From Citrobacter arsenatis (lineage in GTDB: Bacteria > Pseudomonadota > Gammaproteobacteria > Enterobacterales > Enterobacteriaceae): a stretch of 64,000 nt of DNA. Within the stretch, counting starts at the first letter, position 1, and each line of letters begins with the position of its first letter. Shown here one piece after another: positions 1-7,479 of the stretch. Under the pieces are notes generated by a model that was not told the DNA's origin, did not search any database, and saw only the letters and a list, made by a program, of their open reading frames with translations. Made by a program: the position numbers and the translations under genes. The stretch covers positions 2,604,001 through 2,668,000 of the forward strand of contig NZ_CP037864.1 in assembly GCF_004353845.1 (NCBI RefSeq), given 5' to 3'.

Positions 1-607
1 ACCGTGGAACGCCTATCAGGCGGGACAAAGCCCGTTTGTTACCTTCTTCTCCAAGCTGGGCGTGCCGTACATTGGCAGCATCATGAATATTGTGGTGCTC
101 ACCGCGGCGCTTTCCAGCCTTAACTCAGGGTTGTATTGCACCGGGCGTATTTTACGTTCCATGTCGATGGGCGGCTCGGCGCCAAAATTCATGGCTAAAA
201 TGAGCCGTCAGCAGGTACCCTGGGCTGGGATCCTCGCCACGCTGGTCGTGTATGTTGTTGGGGTATTCCTGAACTATCTGGTGCCGTCACAGGTGTTTGA
301 GATCGTGCTGAACTTCGCGTCATTGGGCATTATTGCGTCGTGGGGATTTATCATGGTCTGTCAGATGCGTCTGCGCCGGGCCATAAAAGAAGGTAAAACG
401 GCTGACGTCAGTTTTAAGCTGCCGGGAGCACCGTTTACCTCGTGGCTCACGCTGCTGTTCTTGCTGAGCGTGCTGGTGCTGATGGCGTTTGATTATCCGA
501 ACGGTACCTATACCATCGCCTCATTACCGCTGATTGCTATCCTGCTGGTTGCGGGTTGGTTTGGCGTACGTAAACGCGTTGCAGAAATCCACCGCACCGC
601 GCCATAA
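1..607 (+). CDS. ansP: L-asparagine permease AnsP, C-terminal part (5' end outside window)
   Basis: The frame is open from base 2 to a TAA stop at 605-607; the start lies upstream of the window. The visible ~201 residues carry several hydrophobic membrane segments typical of the amino acid-polyamine-organocation (APC) permease family, ending in a basic tail (VRKRVAEIHRTAP). I recognise the run ALSSLNSGLY...GGSAPKFMAKMSRQQVP as AnsP, the inner-membrane asparagine importer. The position next to yncE matches the E. coli order. An adjacent hairpin with a T-run ends the transcript. Identity is firm; the missing N-terminal half cannot be judged. Confidence 0.93.
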   Translation, partial: PWNAYQAGQSPFVTFFSKLGVPYIGSIMNIVVLTAALSSLNSGLYCTGRILRSMSMGGSAPKFMAKMSRQQVPWAGILATLVVYVVGVFLNYLVPSQVFEIVLNFASLGIIASWGFIMVCQMRLRRAIKEGKTADVSFKLPGAPFTSWLTLLFLLSVLVLMAFDYPNGTYTIASLPLIAILLVAGWFGVRKRVAEIHRTAP

Positions 608-613
608 CGGCAA

Positions 614-650
614 AAGGCCTGACAGGTTACCCCTTCAGGCCTTCTTTTTT
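614..650. terminator. Bidirectional rho-independent terminator between ansP and the DUF903 lipoprotein gene
   Basis: AAGGCCTGA at 614-622 pairs with TCAGGCCTT at 635-643. It is followed by CTTTTTT on the plus strand, and by a short T-run on the minus strand from the A-run at 612-615. It sits between the ansP stop (607) and the stop of the convergent lipoprotein gene (649), so it can serve both. Confidence 0.85.
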
Positions 651-870
651 AGTTCGCTTCAATCAACTGCGCTACGTCGTTACTGTTAATTTCCCGCGCA
701 TTCCCATCCTGATCGGTATAGCTGGTCATTCCCGTGTCTTTATCCAGTTTTGGTTTACCCTGGGTGGTGATGGTTTGTCCACTTTTGGTCGTCATAACGT
801 AATCGGTGGTACACCCTGCCAGGGTAAACAGCATTACGCCAGCACACAGACAGATAAATGGCTTTTTCAT
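649..870 (-). CDS. Small YgdI/YgdR-type (DUF903) lipoprotein
   Basis: A 73-residue protein with a lipoprotein signal peptide: basic MKK, a hydrophobic stretch, and lipobox LAGC with the lipidated cysteine at residue 20. The mature part has the DUF903 pattern (TDYVMTTKSGQTI...GKPKLDKDTGM...NSNDV), an SH3-like fold known from YgdI, YgdR and relatives. Position +2 after Cys is Thr rather than Asp, so outer-membrane sorting is expected. Function in this family is unknown. It is convergent with ansP and shares its terminator. The family call is confident; I know no specific gene name for this copy. Confidence 0.85.
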   Translation of the reverse strand: MKKPFICLCAGVMLFTLAGCTTDYVMTTKSGQTITTQGKPKLDKDTGMTSYTDQDGNAREINSNDVAQLIEAN

Positions 871-979
871 GGTATTCCCGTGTTATTCAGTTAGCCGTTG
901 AGGGCGTAGTGTAAGTCCCTGAAGTGGGTCGGGCTACTGGCGGGGTGTAACGAGGCGTATCGTGGGGTTTAGAGAAATG

Positions 980-1002
980 ACAGGAGGGGTTTCCCCCTCC
1001 CG
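980..1002 (-). terminator. Hairpin downstream of yncE
   Basis: GGAGGGG and CCCCCTCC around 983-1000 form a GC-rich hairpin with a three-base loop just after the yncE stop. The minus-strand tail has only scattered T residues, so termination strength is uncertain. Confidence 0.5.
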
Positions 1003-1006
1003 TTAT

Positions 1007-2068
1007 TTACAGCGCAATACGAATAACATCGTCCGGCTGGGTGGCTTCCTGCTCGCGAGTAGACTTCTGTTTCACGCTGACATACAGGGTCTTACCATCG
1101 GCAGAGAGCGCCAGGCTGTTCGGGAATGTTGGGGTCTCGAACGTTTTAACGACTTTATAGCTTTTCGCGTCGATCACGCTCACTTTTCCGGCCTGACGAT
1201 GGGTCACGTAGGCTTCGTTACGCACTGGGTTAAACAGCACGGCCAGGGATTCCGGCGCAGCGACTTTTGCCAGTACGTTGCCATTACGGGTGTCGATAAC
1301 CAGCACTTCTGCTGCTTTAGAGTCGGTGACAAAGGCGCGGTTGCCCGCGGTGTCCAGACTCAGGTTGATAAAGAAATGCTCTTTTCCATCATCCAGCAGC
1401 TTTTTGCGGCTGAGAATTTTGTTGGTAGTGGTATCAATGGTGATGAATTCACCGTCCGCATTGGCGGTGTACAGGCGTTTAGCCTTGCTGTCGACAGCCA
1501 AAGCAGTGCTCATTTTGCCGGTATTTTGAATGGTGTCCTTCAGTTTAATGGCATCACCATCCACCACCCAAATCACGCTCTCTTTACCAATTCCGCTAAT
1601 GTATACCGTGTTGGTGGCATCATCGGCGACCAGCTCACGCGGCTGCAGCGGGCGAACGTCTTCAGAACGTTTACGTGCATCCAGCACCAGACGTCCTTTC
1701 ACCGCACCCGTTTTGGCATCCATCGCCGTTACCGCGCTGTTTACCGTGTTGCCGAACCACAGCGTTTGCGTGGCGTTGTTGATGGTGGCGCCAAACGGTT
1801 TGAGATCGTTATGAATAACCTGAGTCACTTCAAGGGTGACCGGATCAAGACGGTAAACCACCCCGCCGGTATCCAGTTTGCGGCTCTGTGAGGTCGCCAA
1901 CCATAGCGCGTTCTCTTGCTGGCTGTACGCCATTTCATAGGCGCCTTTGCCCACGGCTTTGCGCAGCAGTTCTTCTGCAGCCTGCGTAGTAAAAGATGAT
2001 GCAACAAGCAGTGAACCTAACAGTAAAGAACCACGCAGACGCGGCGAAAACAGATGACGTAAAGACAT
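1007..2068 (-). CDS. yncE: YncE, periplasmic seven-bladed beta-propeller protein
   Basis: A 353-residue protein with a Sec signal peptide cleaved after about residue 30 (FTTQA/AEEL). The rest is repeated WD40/YVTN-like blades, for example VYRLDPVTLEV, NTVYISGIGKES, KRLYTANADGEF, NRAFVTDSKAAEV, NEAYVTHRQAGKVSVID and TLYVSVKQ. YncE of E. coli is a secreted propeller reported to bind DNA and to be iron-repressed through Fur; its physiological role is unsettled. It is divergent from the TonB-dependent receptor yncD/pqqU with a Fur-like inverted repeat between them. The opposite-strand 309-residue frame is only its shadow. Confidence 0.95.
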   Translation of the reverse strand: MSLRHLFSPRLRGSLLLGSLLVASSFTTQAAEELLRKAVGKGAYEMAYSQQENALWLATSQSRKLDTGGVVYRLDPVTLEVTQVIHNDLKPFGATINNATQTLWFGNTVNSAVTAMDAKTGAVKGRLVLDARKRSEDVRPLQPRELVADDATNTVYISGIGKESVIWVVDGDAIKLKDTIQNTGKMSTALAVDSKAKRLYTANADGEFITIDTTTNKILSRKKLLDDGKEHFFINLSLDTAGNRAFVTDSKAAEVLVIDTRNGNVLAKVAAPESLAVLFNPVRNEAYVTHRQAGKVSVIDAKSYKVVKTFETPTFPNSLALSADGKTLYVSVKQKSTREQEATQPDDVIRIAL

Positions 2069-2144
2069 GACGACTCCCTTTGATAAATTCGTTTGTTACT
2101 GCTTCACATAGCTTCAATGAGCAAAATCATGGTTTTGCCTTTTT

Positions 2145-2169
2145 AATAATGAGAATAGTAATCATTATT
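2145..2169. promoter_or_regulatory. Putative Fur box between yncE and yncD
   Basis: AATAATGA (2145-2152) and TCATTATT (2162-2169) are perfect inverted arms with a 9-base A/T-rich spacer (GAATAGTAA), resembling the Fur consensus GATAATGATAATCATTATC. The site lies 76 bases upstream of the yncE start, on the side of the shared intergenic region nearer yncE. Fur control of yncE is known in E. coli; control of yncD from the same site is inference. Confidence 0.7.
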
Positions 2170-2329
2170 CATCGCAAAGTGGAGCACTTCTTCACATATT
2201 GACTACAATCGTTTTCATTGCCCGATTAACTCCCGCAATTCAGCAGCGCTAAATTTCAGCTTTTATTTAAAAAAATTCACGCGCTTACCGTCGGTTTTAC
2301 GGCGTGAGCTTCATTAACTGGCCTTGTTC

Positions 2330-4450
2330 ATGACGATTTTTTCAGCCCGCTATACGGCATTTTATGTTTCTTTTCTGCCTCTCCTGTTCTCACCTTTAGC
2401 CCTGGCGGCAAGTGAGACAAACGATCAAACGCTGATCGTAAGTGCGACGCCACAGTCCGTTTCTGAGCTGGATACCCCTGCTGCCGTCAGCGTCGTTGAC
2501 GGAGAGGATATGCGTCTGGCGACGCCGCGCATTAACCTGTCTGAATCCCTGACCAGCGTCCCGGGCCTGCAGGTGCAAAATCGACAGAACTACGCCCAGG
2601 ACCTCCAGTTGTCGATCCGTGGATTTGGTTCGCGAACCACTTATGGCATTCGCGGCATTCGTTTATACGTTGATGGCATTCCAGCAACCATGCCGGATGG
2701 ACAGGGTCAAACATCCAATATCGACATTAGCAGCATACAAAACATTGAGGTTTTACGTGGCCCCTTCTCTGCTCTGTATGGCAATGCGTCCGGCGGGGTG
2801 ATGAATGTCAGCACAGAAACGGGACATGAGCCGCCCACCATTGAAGCCAGCAGCTATTACGGTAGTTTTGGCACCTGGCGCTACGGTTTAAAGGCCACCG
2901 GAGCACTGGGCGATGGGACTCAGCCTGGCGATGTAGATTACACCGTTTCAACAACCCGGTTTACCACCCACGGGTATCGCGATCACAGCAGCGCGCAAAA
3001 AAATCTGGCTAACGCCAAGCTGGGCGTACGCATTGACGATACAAGCAAACTGGCCCTGATTTTCAATAGCGTGGACAGTAAAGCCGACGATCCCGGCGGT
3101 CTTACCGAGTCGGAATGGCGGGTCGATCCGCAGCAGTCGCCGCGCGCTGAGCAATTCAATACGCGAAAAACCATCAAGCAGACCCAGGCGGGATTGCGCT
3201 ATGAACGCCAGCTTAGCGTGCAGGATGCGATCAGCATCATGACCTATGCAGGGGAACGTGAAACCACTCAGTATCAGTCGATCCCGATAGACCCGCAGTT
3301 AAAACCGTCTCATGCCGGGGGCGTCATTACCCTGCAACGCCATTATCAGGGGATAGACAACCGCTGGACTCATCGGGGTGAGCTGGGCATACCCGTGACC
3401 TTCACCACCGGTCTGAATTATGAAAACATGAGCGAAAACCGTAAAGGCTACAATAATTTCCGTCTGGTTGATGGCGTGCCGGAGTATGGGCAGAAAGGCG
3501 ACTTACGCCGTAACGAACGTAACCTGATGTGGAATGTCGACCCCTATCTGCAATCCCAGTGGCAATTAACGCAGAAGCTCTCACTGGATGCTGGCGTTCG
3601 TTACAGTTCAGTGTGGTTTGATTCTAACGATCGCTATATTGCGCCCGGTAATGGAGATGACAGCGGTGACGCCAGCTACCACAAATGGTTACCTGCCGGA
3701 TCGTTAAAGTACGCTATCACCGATGCCTGGAACGTCTATCTGGCCGCGGGGCGCGGGTTCGAAACGCCGACCATTAACGAACTGTCCTACCGTTCTGACG
3801 GCCAAAGTGGGATGAATTTTGCCTTACAGCCTTCAACAAATGACACCATTGAAATCGGCAGCAAAACGCGTATCGGCGACGGATTGTTTACTGCGGCTCT
3901 GTTCCAGACCAACACGGACGATGAAATCGTCGTTGAAAGTAATAATGGCGGTCGTACGACCTATAAAAATGCCGGAAAAACCCGCCGTCAGGGAGGTGAG
4001 TTATCCTGGGACCAACGCTTTGCAGGAAGCTGGCGCGTAAAAGCGGCATGGACCTGGCTGGATGCAACCTACCGCAGCAACGTCTGTGGCGATCAAAACT
4101 GCAACGGCAACCGACTGCCCGGCATTGCACAAAACATGGGATTTGCATCACTGGGCTATGTACCCGATGAAGGTTGGTATGCGGGAGCAGATGTTCGTTA
4201 TATGGGCGACATTATGGCCAATGATGAAAATACAGCAAAAGCTCCGTCATACACCGTTGTTGGCTTGAATACCGGTTATAAATTTTATTACAGCAGTCTC
4301 ATGGTAGACCTGTTCGGTCGGGTGGATAATCTGTTTGATAAAACCTATGTCGGCTCGGTGATTGTGAATGAATCAAATGACAGATACTACGAACCAGCGC
4401 CAGGACGAAACTATGGCATAGGTATTAATCTGGCCTGGCGTTTTGAGTAA
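2330..4450 (+). CDS. yncD: TonB-dependent outer-membrane receptor YncD/PqqU
   Basis: A 706-residue protein from the ATG at 2330; a TTG six bases upstream is a less likely start. The signal peptide ends near residue 26 (PLALA). A TonB-box-like stretch (QTLIVSATP) follows, then the plug (SIRGFGSRTTYGIRG, VDGIPATMPDGQGQTSNID, VLRGPFSALYGNASGGVMNV), then a long beta-barrel ending DNLFDKTYVGS...YGIGINLAWRFE. E. coli YncD (renamed PqqU) imports the redox cofactor pyrroloquinoline quinone and is a phage receptor. Import needs TonB-ExbB-ExbD, encoded elsewhere. It is divergent from yncE. Confidence 0.93.
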   Translation: MTIFSARYTAFYVSFLPLLFSPLALAASETNDQTLIVSATPQSVSELDTPAAVSVVDGEDMRLATPRINLSESLTSVPGLQVQNRQNYAQDLQLSIRGFGSRTTYGIRGIRLYVDGIPATMPDGQGQTSNIDISSIQNIEVLRGPFSALYGNASGGVMNVSTETGHEPPTIEASSYYGSFGTWRYGLKATGALGDGTQPGDVDYTVSTTRFTTHGYRDHSSAQKNLANAKLGVRIDDTSKLALIFNSVDSKADDPGGLTESEWRVDPQQSPRAEQFNTRKTIKQTQAGLRYERQLSVQDAISIMTYAGERETTQYQSIPIDPQLKPSHAGGVITLQRHYQGIDNRWTHRGELGIPVTFTTGLNYENMSENRKGYNNFRLVDGVPEYGQKGDLRRNERNLMWNVDPYLQSQWQLTQKLSLDAGVRYSSVWFDSNDRYIAPGNGDDSGDASYHKWLPAGSLKYAITDAWNVYLAAGRGFETPTINELSYRSDGQSGMNFALQPSTNDTIEIGSKTRIGDGLFTAALFQTNTDDEIVVESNNGGRTTYKNAGKTRRQGGELSWDQRFAGSWRVKAAWTWLDATYRSNVCGDQNCNGNRLPGIAQNMGFASLGYVPDEGWYAGADVRYMGDIMANDENTAKAPSYTVVGLNTGYKFYYSSLMVDLFGRVDNLFDKTYVGSVIVNESNDRYYEPAPGRNYGIGINLAWRFE

Positions 4451-4453
4451 AAC

Positions 4454-4481
4454 TGGCGGGAATGATTCCCGCCATCCATTT
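4454..4481. terminator. Convergent terminator between yncD and curA
   Basis: TGGCGGGAA (4454-4462) pairs with TTCCCGCCA (4466-4474) around a three-base loop, followed by TCCATTTTA. It lies between two convergent stop codons. Confidence 0.75.
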
Positions 4482-5518
4482 TACGCATCGTCAGCAAGAC
4501 GAATAACCACCTTGCCGAAATTTTTACCAGTCAGCAAACCGATAAAGGTCTGCGGCGCATTTTCCAGACCGTCGGTGATTTGTTCGCGGTAATGGATTTT
4601 GCCCTCTTTTACCCAGCGCCCCATCTCCCGCTGAAATTCATGAATGCGGTGGCCGTAATCCTGACCAATAATAAAGCCCTGCATGCGGATACGCTTTTTC
4701 AGCAGCGTTGCCATCAGCAACGGTAATCTGTCTGGTCCTGCCGGCAGCGAAGTGGCGTTGTAACCGCTGACCAGTCCGCACAGCGGAATGCGCGCAGAGG
4801 TGTTGAGTAACGGCAGGACCGCGTCAAATACCTTACCGCCAACGTTTTCGTAATAAATATCGATACCTTGCGGGCAGGCTTTTGCCAGTTGTTGCGCAAA
4901 ATCTTGCGCGTGGTGATCGAGACAGACATCAAAGCCCAGCACCTCGGTGGCATGTCGGCATTTCTCTGCCCCGCCTGCAACGCCGATCACCCGGCAGCCT
5001 TTGAGCTTACCAATCTGCCCTACCGTTGCGCCAACCGGGCCGGTTGCGGCGGCTACCACCAGCGTTTCTCCCGCTTTTGGCTGACCGATATCCAGCAGCC
5101 CCATATAAGCGGTAAAACCCGGCATTCCCATAACACCCAGTGCCCAGGAAGGATGCTCGGGATTATCGCCAAGCTTTACCAGGCCACTACCGTCGGAGAT
5201 GTCATAATCCTGCCAGCCGCTATAGCTCAGTACCCACTCGCCTGGCTGGTAATCAGGATGGTTGGATGACACCACGCGACTTACGGTTCCGCCCACCATC
5301 ACGCCGCCAATCTCTACCGGCGGGGAGTAAGATGGCTCATCGCTCATGCGGCCACGCATGTACGGGTCGAGAGAAAGAAAAACGGTACGCAGCAAAACCT
5401 GGCCTTCACCCGGCGTTGCCACCTCATCCTCTTCAAGACGGAAATTTTCCGCAACCGGTGCGCCATGCGGACGGGAAGCCAGTACCCAGCGACGGTTACG
5501 ATTAGTCTGTTGACCCAT
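4481..5518 (-). CDS. curA: NADPH-dependent curcumin/dihydrocurcumin reductase-type MDR oxidoreductase
   Basis: 345 residues starting MGQQTNRNRRWVLASRPHG. I place the start at 5518 because GAGGAG lies at good distance upstream, although the frame stays open to 5590. It is a zinc-free medium-chain dehydrogenase/reductase: N-terminal substrate domain with LSLDPYMRGRM, then a Rossmann domain with the NADPH motif AATGPVGATVGQIGKLKG. CurA reduces double bonds of curcumin and other enones with NADPH in the cytoplasm. Length equals that of E. coli CurA. In E. coli the GntR regulator mcbR sits close by; here an XRE-cupin gene lies immediately upstream on the same strand. Confidence 0.93.
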   Translation of the reverse strand: MGQQTNRNRRWVLASRPHGAPVAENFRLEEDEVATPGEGQVLLRTVFLSLDPYMRGRMSDEPSYSPPVEIGGVMVGGTVSRVVSSNHPDYQPGEWVLSYSGWQDYDISDGSGLVKLGDNPEHPSWALGVMGMPGFTAYMGLLDIGQPKAGETLVVAAATGPVGATVGQIGKLKGCRVIGVAGGAEKCRHATEVLGFDVCLDHHAQDFAQQLAKACPQGIDIYYENVGGKVFDAVLPLLNTSARIPLCGLVSGYNATSLPAGPDRLPLLMATLLKKRIRMQGFIIGQDYGHRIHEFQREMGRWVKEGKIHYREQITDGLENAPQTFIGLLTGKNFGKVVIRLADDA

Positions 5519-5576
5519 GATGTGCTCCTCTGCTTTTGGCATGAATCCATCAATAGTAGCAGCCTGTGTCCGCCAT

Positions 5577-6152
5577 TTAGCTGACGACATGATTTAACCG
5601 CACAACCAGGTAAACGCAGGGTTGCGCGGTTTCATTGATAAATCGACAGTCATTCGGCGGGCCAAGCTCCAGGCAATCGCCAGCCTGCATTTCATGGCGC
5701 ACGTCCCCTTCCACAAAAACGAGTTCTCCTTGTTGTAGCCAGATAAGCTGTCTGGCCTGCACGTAGGAGGAAGCTGGCATCGGGATATCGCTTCCAGCGG
5801 GCAATTCTATCTGCACCAGATCGATCGGCAGATCGCTACGCGGTGAAACATGGCGGCGCAGATAGTGACTTTGCGGGTCGTGCCAGACGGGCTGGTCTGC
5901 GAAGCGCAGCAGCTTGCCCTCCTGCATTTCGGCACGCGCAATCAGCATGGACATGCTGATACCAAAGGCGCCGGAAAGCCTGCCCAGCAGCGTGGCCGTA
6001 GGACTGCTCTCACCGCGCTCTATTTTATGGATCATCGCCCGCGACACGCCTGCGCGCTCGGCAAGTTCCGTCAGTGACCAGCCGCGAGATTCCCGCTCAA
6101 TGCGAATTCTTGCACCGATCCGTTGATTTATGCTGTCTTCAATAGTATTCAT
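5577..6152 (-). CDS. XRE-family transcriptional regulator with C-terminal cupin sensor
   Basis: 191 residues. Residues ~12-68 form a lambda-repressor-type helix-turn-helix (RIRIERESRGWSLTELAERAGVSRAMIHKIERGESSP). Residues ~105-185 form a cupin barrel (QLIWLQQGELVFVEGD...AGDCLELGP...NETAQPCVYLVVRL). This architecture, shared with SutR and PuuR, usually couples a small-molecule ligand to repression. It is divergent from mnaT-ydcZ with 37 bases between starts and a perfect inverted repeat spanning its own start codon, suggesting autoregulation and control of mnaT. No gene name recognised. In E. coli K-12 I remember the GntR regulator mcbR in this neighbourhood instead. Confidence 0.85.
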   Translation of the reverse strand: MNTIEDSINQRIGARIRIERESRGWSLTELAERAGVSRAMIHKIERGESSPTATLLGRLSGAFGISMSMLIARAEMQEGKLLRFADQPVWHDPQSHYLRRHVSPRSDLPIDLVQIELPAGSDIPMPASSYVQARQLIWLQQGELVFVEGDVRHEMQAGDCLELGPPNDCRFINETAQPCVYLVVRLNHVVS

Positions 6153-6165
6153 ATTGTAATACTAT
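6142..6165. promoter_or_regulatory. Inverted-repeat operator between the XRE-cupin gene and mnaT
   Basis: ATAGTATT (6142-6149) and AATACTAT (6158-6165) are perfect 8-base arms separated by 8 bases. The start codon of the XRE gene (6150-6152) lies in the spacer, and mnaT starts 25 bases beyond. Placement fits a repressor acting on both genes. The bound protein is inferred, most simply the XRE-cupin regulator itself. Confidence 0.6.
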
Positions 6166-6189
6166 AGTGAACAACCCCTGAGGTTCAAC

Positions 6190-6708
6190 ATGTCAATTCG
6201 ATTTGCCAGCAAAGAAGACTGTGCCGCCATTGCAGAAATCTACAACCACGCGGTACTGCATACGGCGGCTATCTGGAACGATCAAACGGTCGATGCCGAA
6301 AACCGTATTTCCTGGTATGAAGCCCGCCAGTTGATGGGCTATCCGGTGCTGGTGAGTGAGGAGAATGGCGTGGTCACGGGGTACGCCTCCTTTGGCGACT
6401 GGCGTAACTTTGATGGATTCCGCCATACCGTTGAACATTCGGTGTATGTACATCCTGAGCATCAGGGAAAGGGGCTGGGGCGAGCGCTGCTCAGCAGACT
6501 GATCGAAGAAGCGCGCGCGTGCGGCAAGCACGTGATGGTGGCGGGCATTGAGTCTCAAAATCAGGCGTCGCTACATCTGCACAGTACGCTGGGTTTTAAA
6601 ACCACTGCGCAAATGCCGCAGGTTGGCACCAAATTTGGCCGCTGGCTGGATCTGACCTTCATGCAATTACAATTAGACGATCGCCGCGATCCGGATGCCG
6701 GCAGATGA
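6190..6708 (+). CDS. mnaT: L-amino acid N-acyltransferase MnaT (GNAT family)
   Basis: 172 residues with a single GNAT domain. The acetyl-CoA pyrophosphate loop is visible as VHPEHQGKGLGRALLSRLIEEAR (Q-G-K-G-L-G), with the later ASLHLHSTLGFKTTAQMPQVGTKFG segment typical of the MnaT/phosphinothricin acetyltransferase-like subfamily. E. coli MnaT (YncA) acetylates methionine sulfoximine and methionine sulfone. A good start follows the leader CCCCTGAGGTTCAAC. Its stop overlaps the ydcZ start (ATGA at 6705-6708), so the two are translationally coupled, and expression is probably set by the XRE-cupin operator just upstream. Confidence 0.93.
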   Translation: MSIRFASKEDCAAIAEIYNHAVLHTAAIWNDQTVDAENRISWYEARQLMGYPVLVSEENGVVTGYASFGDWRNFDGFRHTVEHSVYVHPEHQGKGLGRALLSRLIEEARACGKHVMVAGIESQNQASLHLHSTLGFKTTAQMPQVGTKFGRWLDLTFMQLQLDDRRDPDAGR

Positions 6709-7154
6709 ATCAGATGCTGACCCTCTCCTTTCTGATTGCCGCAGGTATTGGTCTGGTGGTGCAAAATACCTTAATGGTGCGTATTACGCAGACCTCCTCG
6801 ACGATCCTCATCGCCATGTTGCTTAACTCGCTGGTCGGGATCGTGCTGTTCGTCAGCATACTGTGGTTTAAGCAAGGTGCGGCGGGGTTTGGCGAACTGG
6901 TCTCCAGCGTGCGCTGGTGGACGCTAATCCCAGGTTTGCTGGGATCGTTCTTTGTTTTTGCCAGTATCAGTGGATACCAAAATGTGGGTGCTGCGACCAC
7001 TATCGCGGTGCTGGTGGCCAGCCAGTTAATCGGCGGGCTGGTGCTGGATATTCTGCGTAGCCACGGCGTACCGCTGCGGGCGCTGGTGGGGCCGGTCTGT
7101 GGTGCGGTTCTGCTGGTCGTCGGGGCCTGGCTGGTGGCCAGACGCTCATTTTAA
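6705..7154 (+). CDS. ydcZ: YdcZ, DMT-superfamily (DUF606) inner-membrane protein
   Basis: 149 residues, almost entirely five hydrophobic helices (MLTLSFLIAAGIGLVVQNTLM, TILIAMLLNSLVGIVLFVSIL, LIPGLLGSFFVFASISGY, TIAVLVASQLIGGLVLDIL, LVGPVCGAVLLVVGAWLVA). This is the half-length DUF606/EamA-like transporter unit, which normally dimerises. Substrate unknown. It overlaps mnaT by four bases, so transport of a compound related to the mnaT substrate is plausible but unproven. A REP-type palindrome follows the stop. Confidence 0.9.
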   Translation: MNQMLTLSFLIAAGIGLVVQNTLMVRITQTSSTILIAMLLNSLVGIVLFVSILWFKQGAAGFGELVSSVRWWTLIPGLLGSFFVFASISGYQNVGAATTIAVLVASQLIGGLVLDILRSHGVPLRALVGPVCGAVLLVVGAWLVARRSF

Positions 7155-7159
7155 TTGCG

Positions 7160-7198
7160 CTTATCCGGCCTACGGAACGTGCCTGTAGGCCGGATAAG
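7160..7198. repeat. REP/BIME-type palindrome after ydcZ
   Basis: CTTATCCGGCCTAC (7160-7173) and GTAGGCCGGATAAG (7185-7198) are perfect 14-base arms, matching the enterobacterial REP core (TTATCCGGCCTAC). A partial unit, GCCATCCGGCA, follows near 7210. It lies between convergent ydcZ and ydcY. Confidence 0.85.
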
Positions 7199-7228
7199 GT
7201 GAGAACACCGCCATCCGGCAAGGAAACA

Positions 7229-7462
7229 TCAGAGGATAGAGCCGCCTTTGGTCAACTGCTCGCGACGGGTTTCCATATCCTCTTTATGCTGACGGCCATG
7301 ATGTGCGATCGCCGTACGCAAACGCTGTTGCTGGGTGTAGCGATCTTCCCGACTCAGCGCGACATCATCGCTGAGTTCGATCAGCAATTCATTCATATGC
7401 GTAATGACGCTCTCTTCAATGGCGGCATCAACACGTGCGCTGACCTCATCCAGATGCGACAT
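7229..7462 (-). CDS. ydcY: YdcY, DUF2526 small cytoplasmic protein
   Basis: 77 residues, MSHLDEVSARVDAAIEESVI...SREDRYTQQQRLRTAIAHHGRQHKEDMETRREQLTKGGSIL. It is charged and helical with no signal peptide or membrane segment, and matches the DUF2526 protein YdcY next to ydcZ in E. coli. Function unknown. An orphan dipeptide-type binding protein gene lies just upstream on the same strand with 17 bases between them, so co-transcription is possible. Confidence 0.88.
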   Translation of the reverse strand: MSHLDEVSARVDAAIEESVITHMNELLIELSDDVALSREDRYTQQQRLRTAIAHHGRQHKEDMETRREQLTKGGSIL

Positions 7463-7479
7463 AATCTCTCCTTAACTCA

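Noticed and set aside
962..1891. 309-residue plus-strand reading frame
   Set aside because: It lies antisense to yncE, which has a clear signal peptide and propeller repeats; no ribosome-binding site or family features in the shadow frame.
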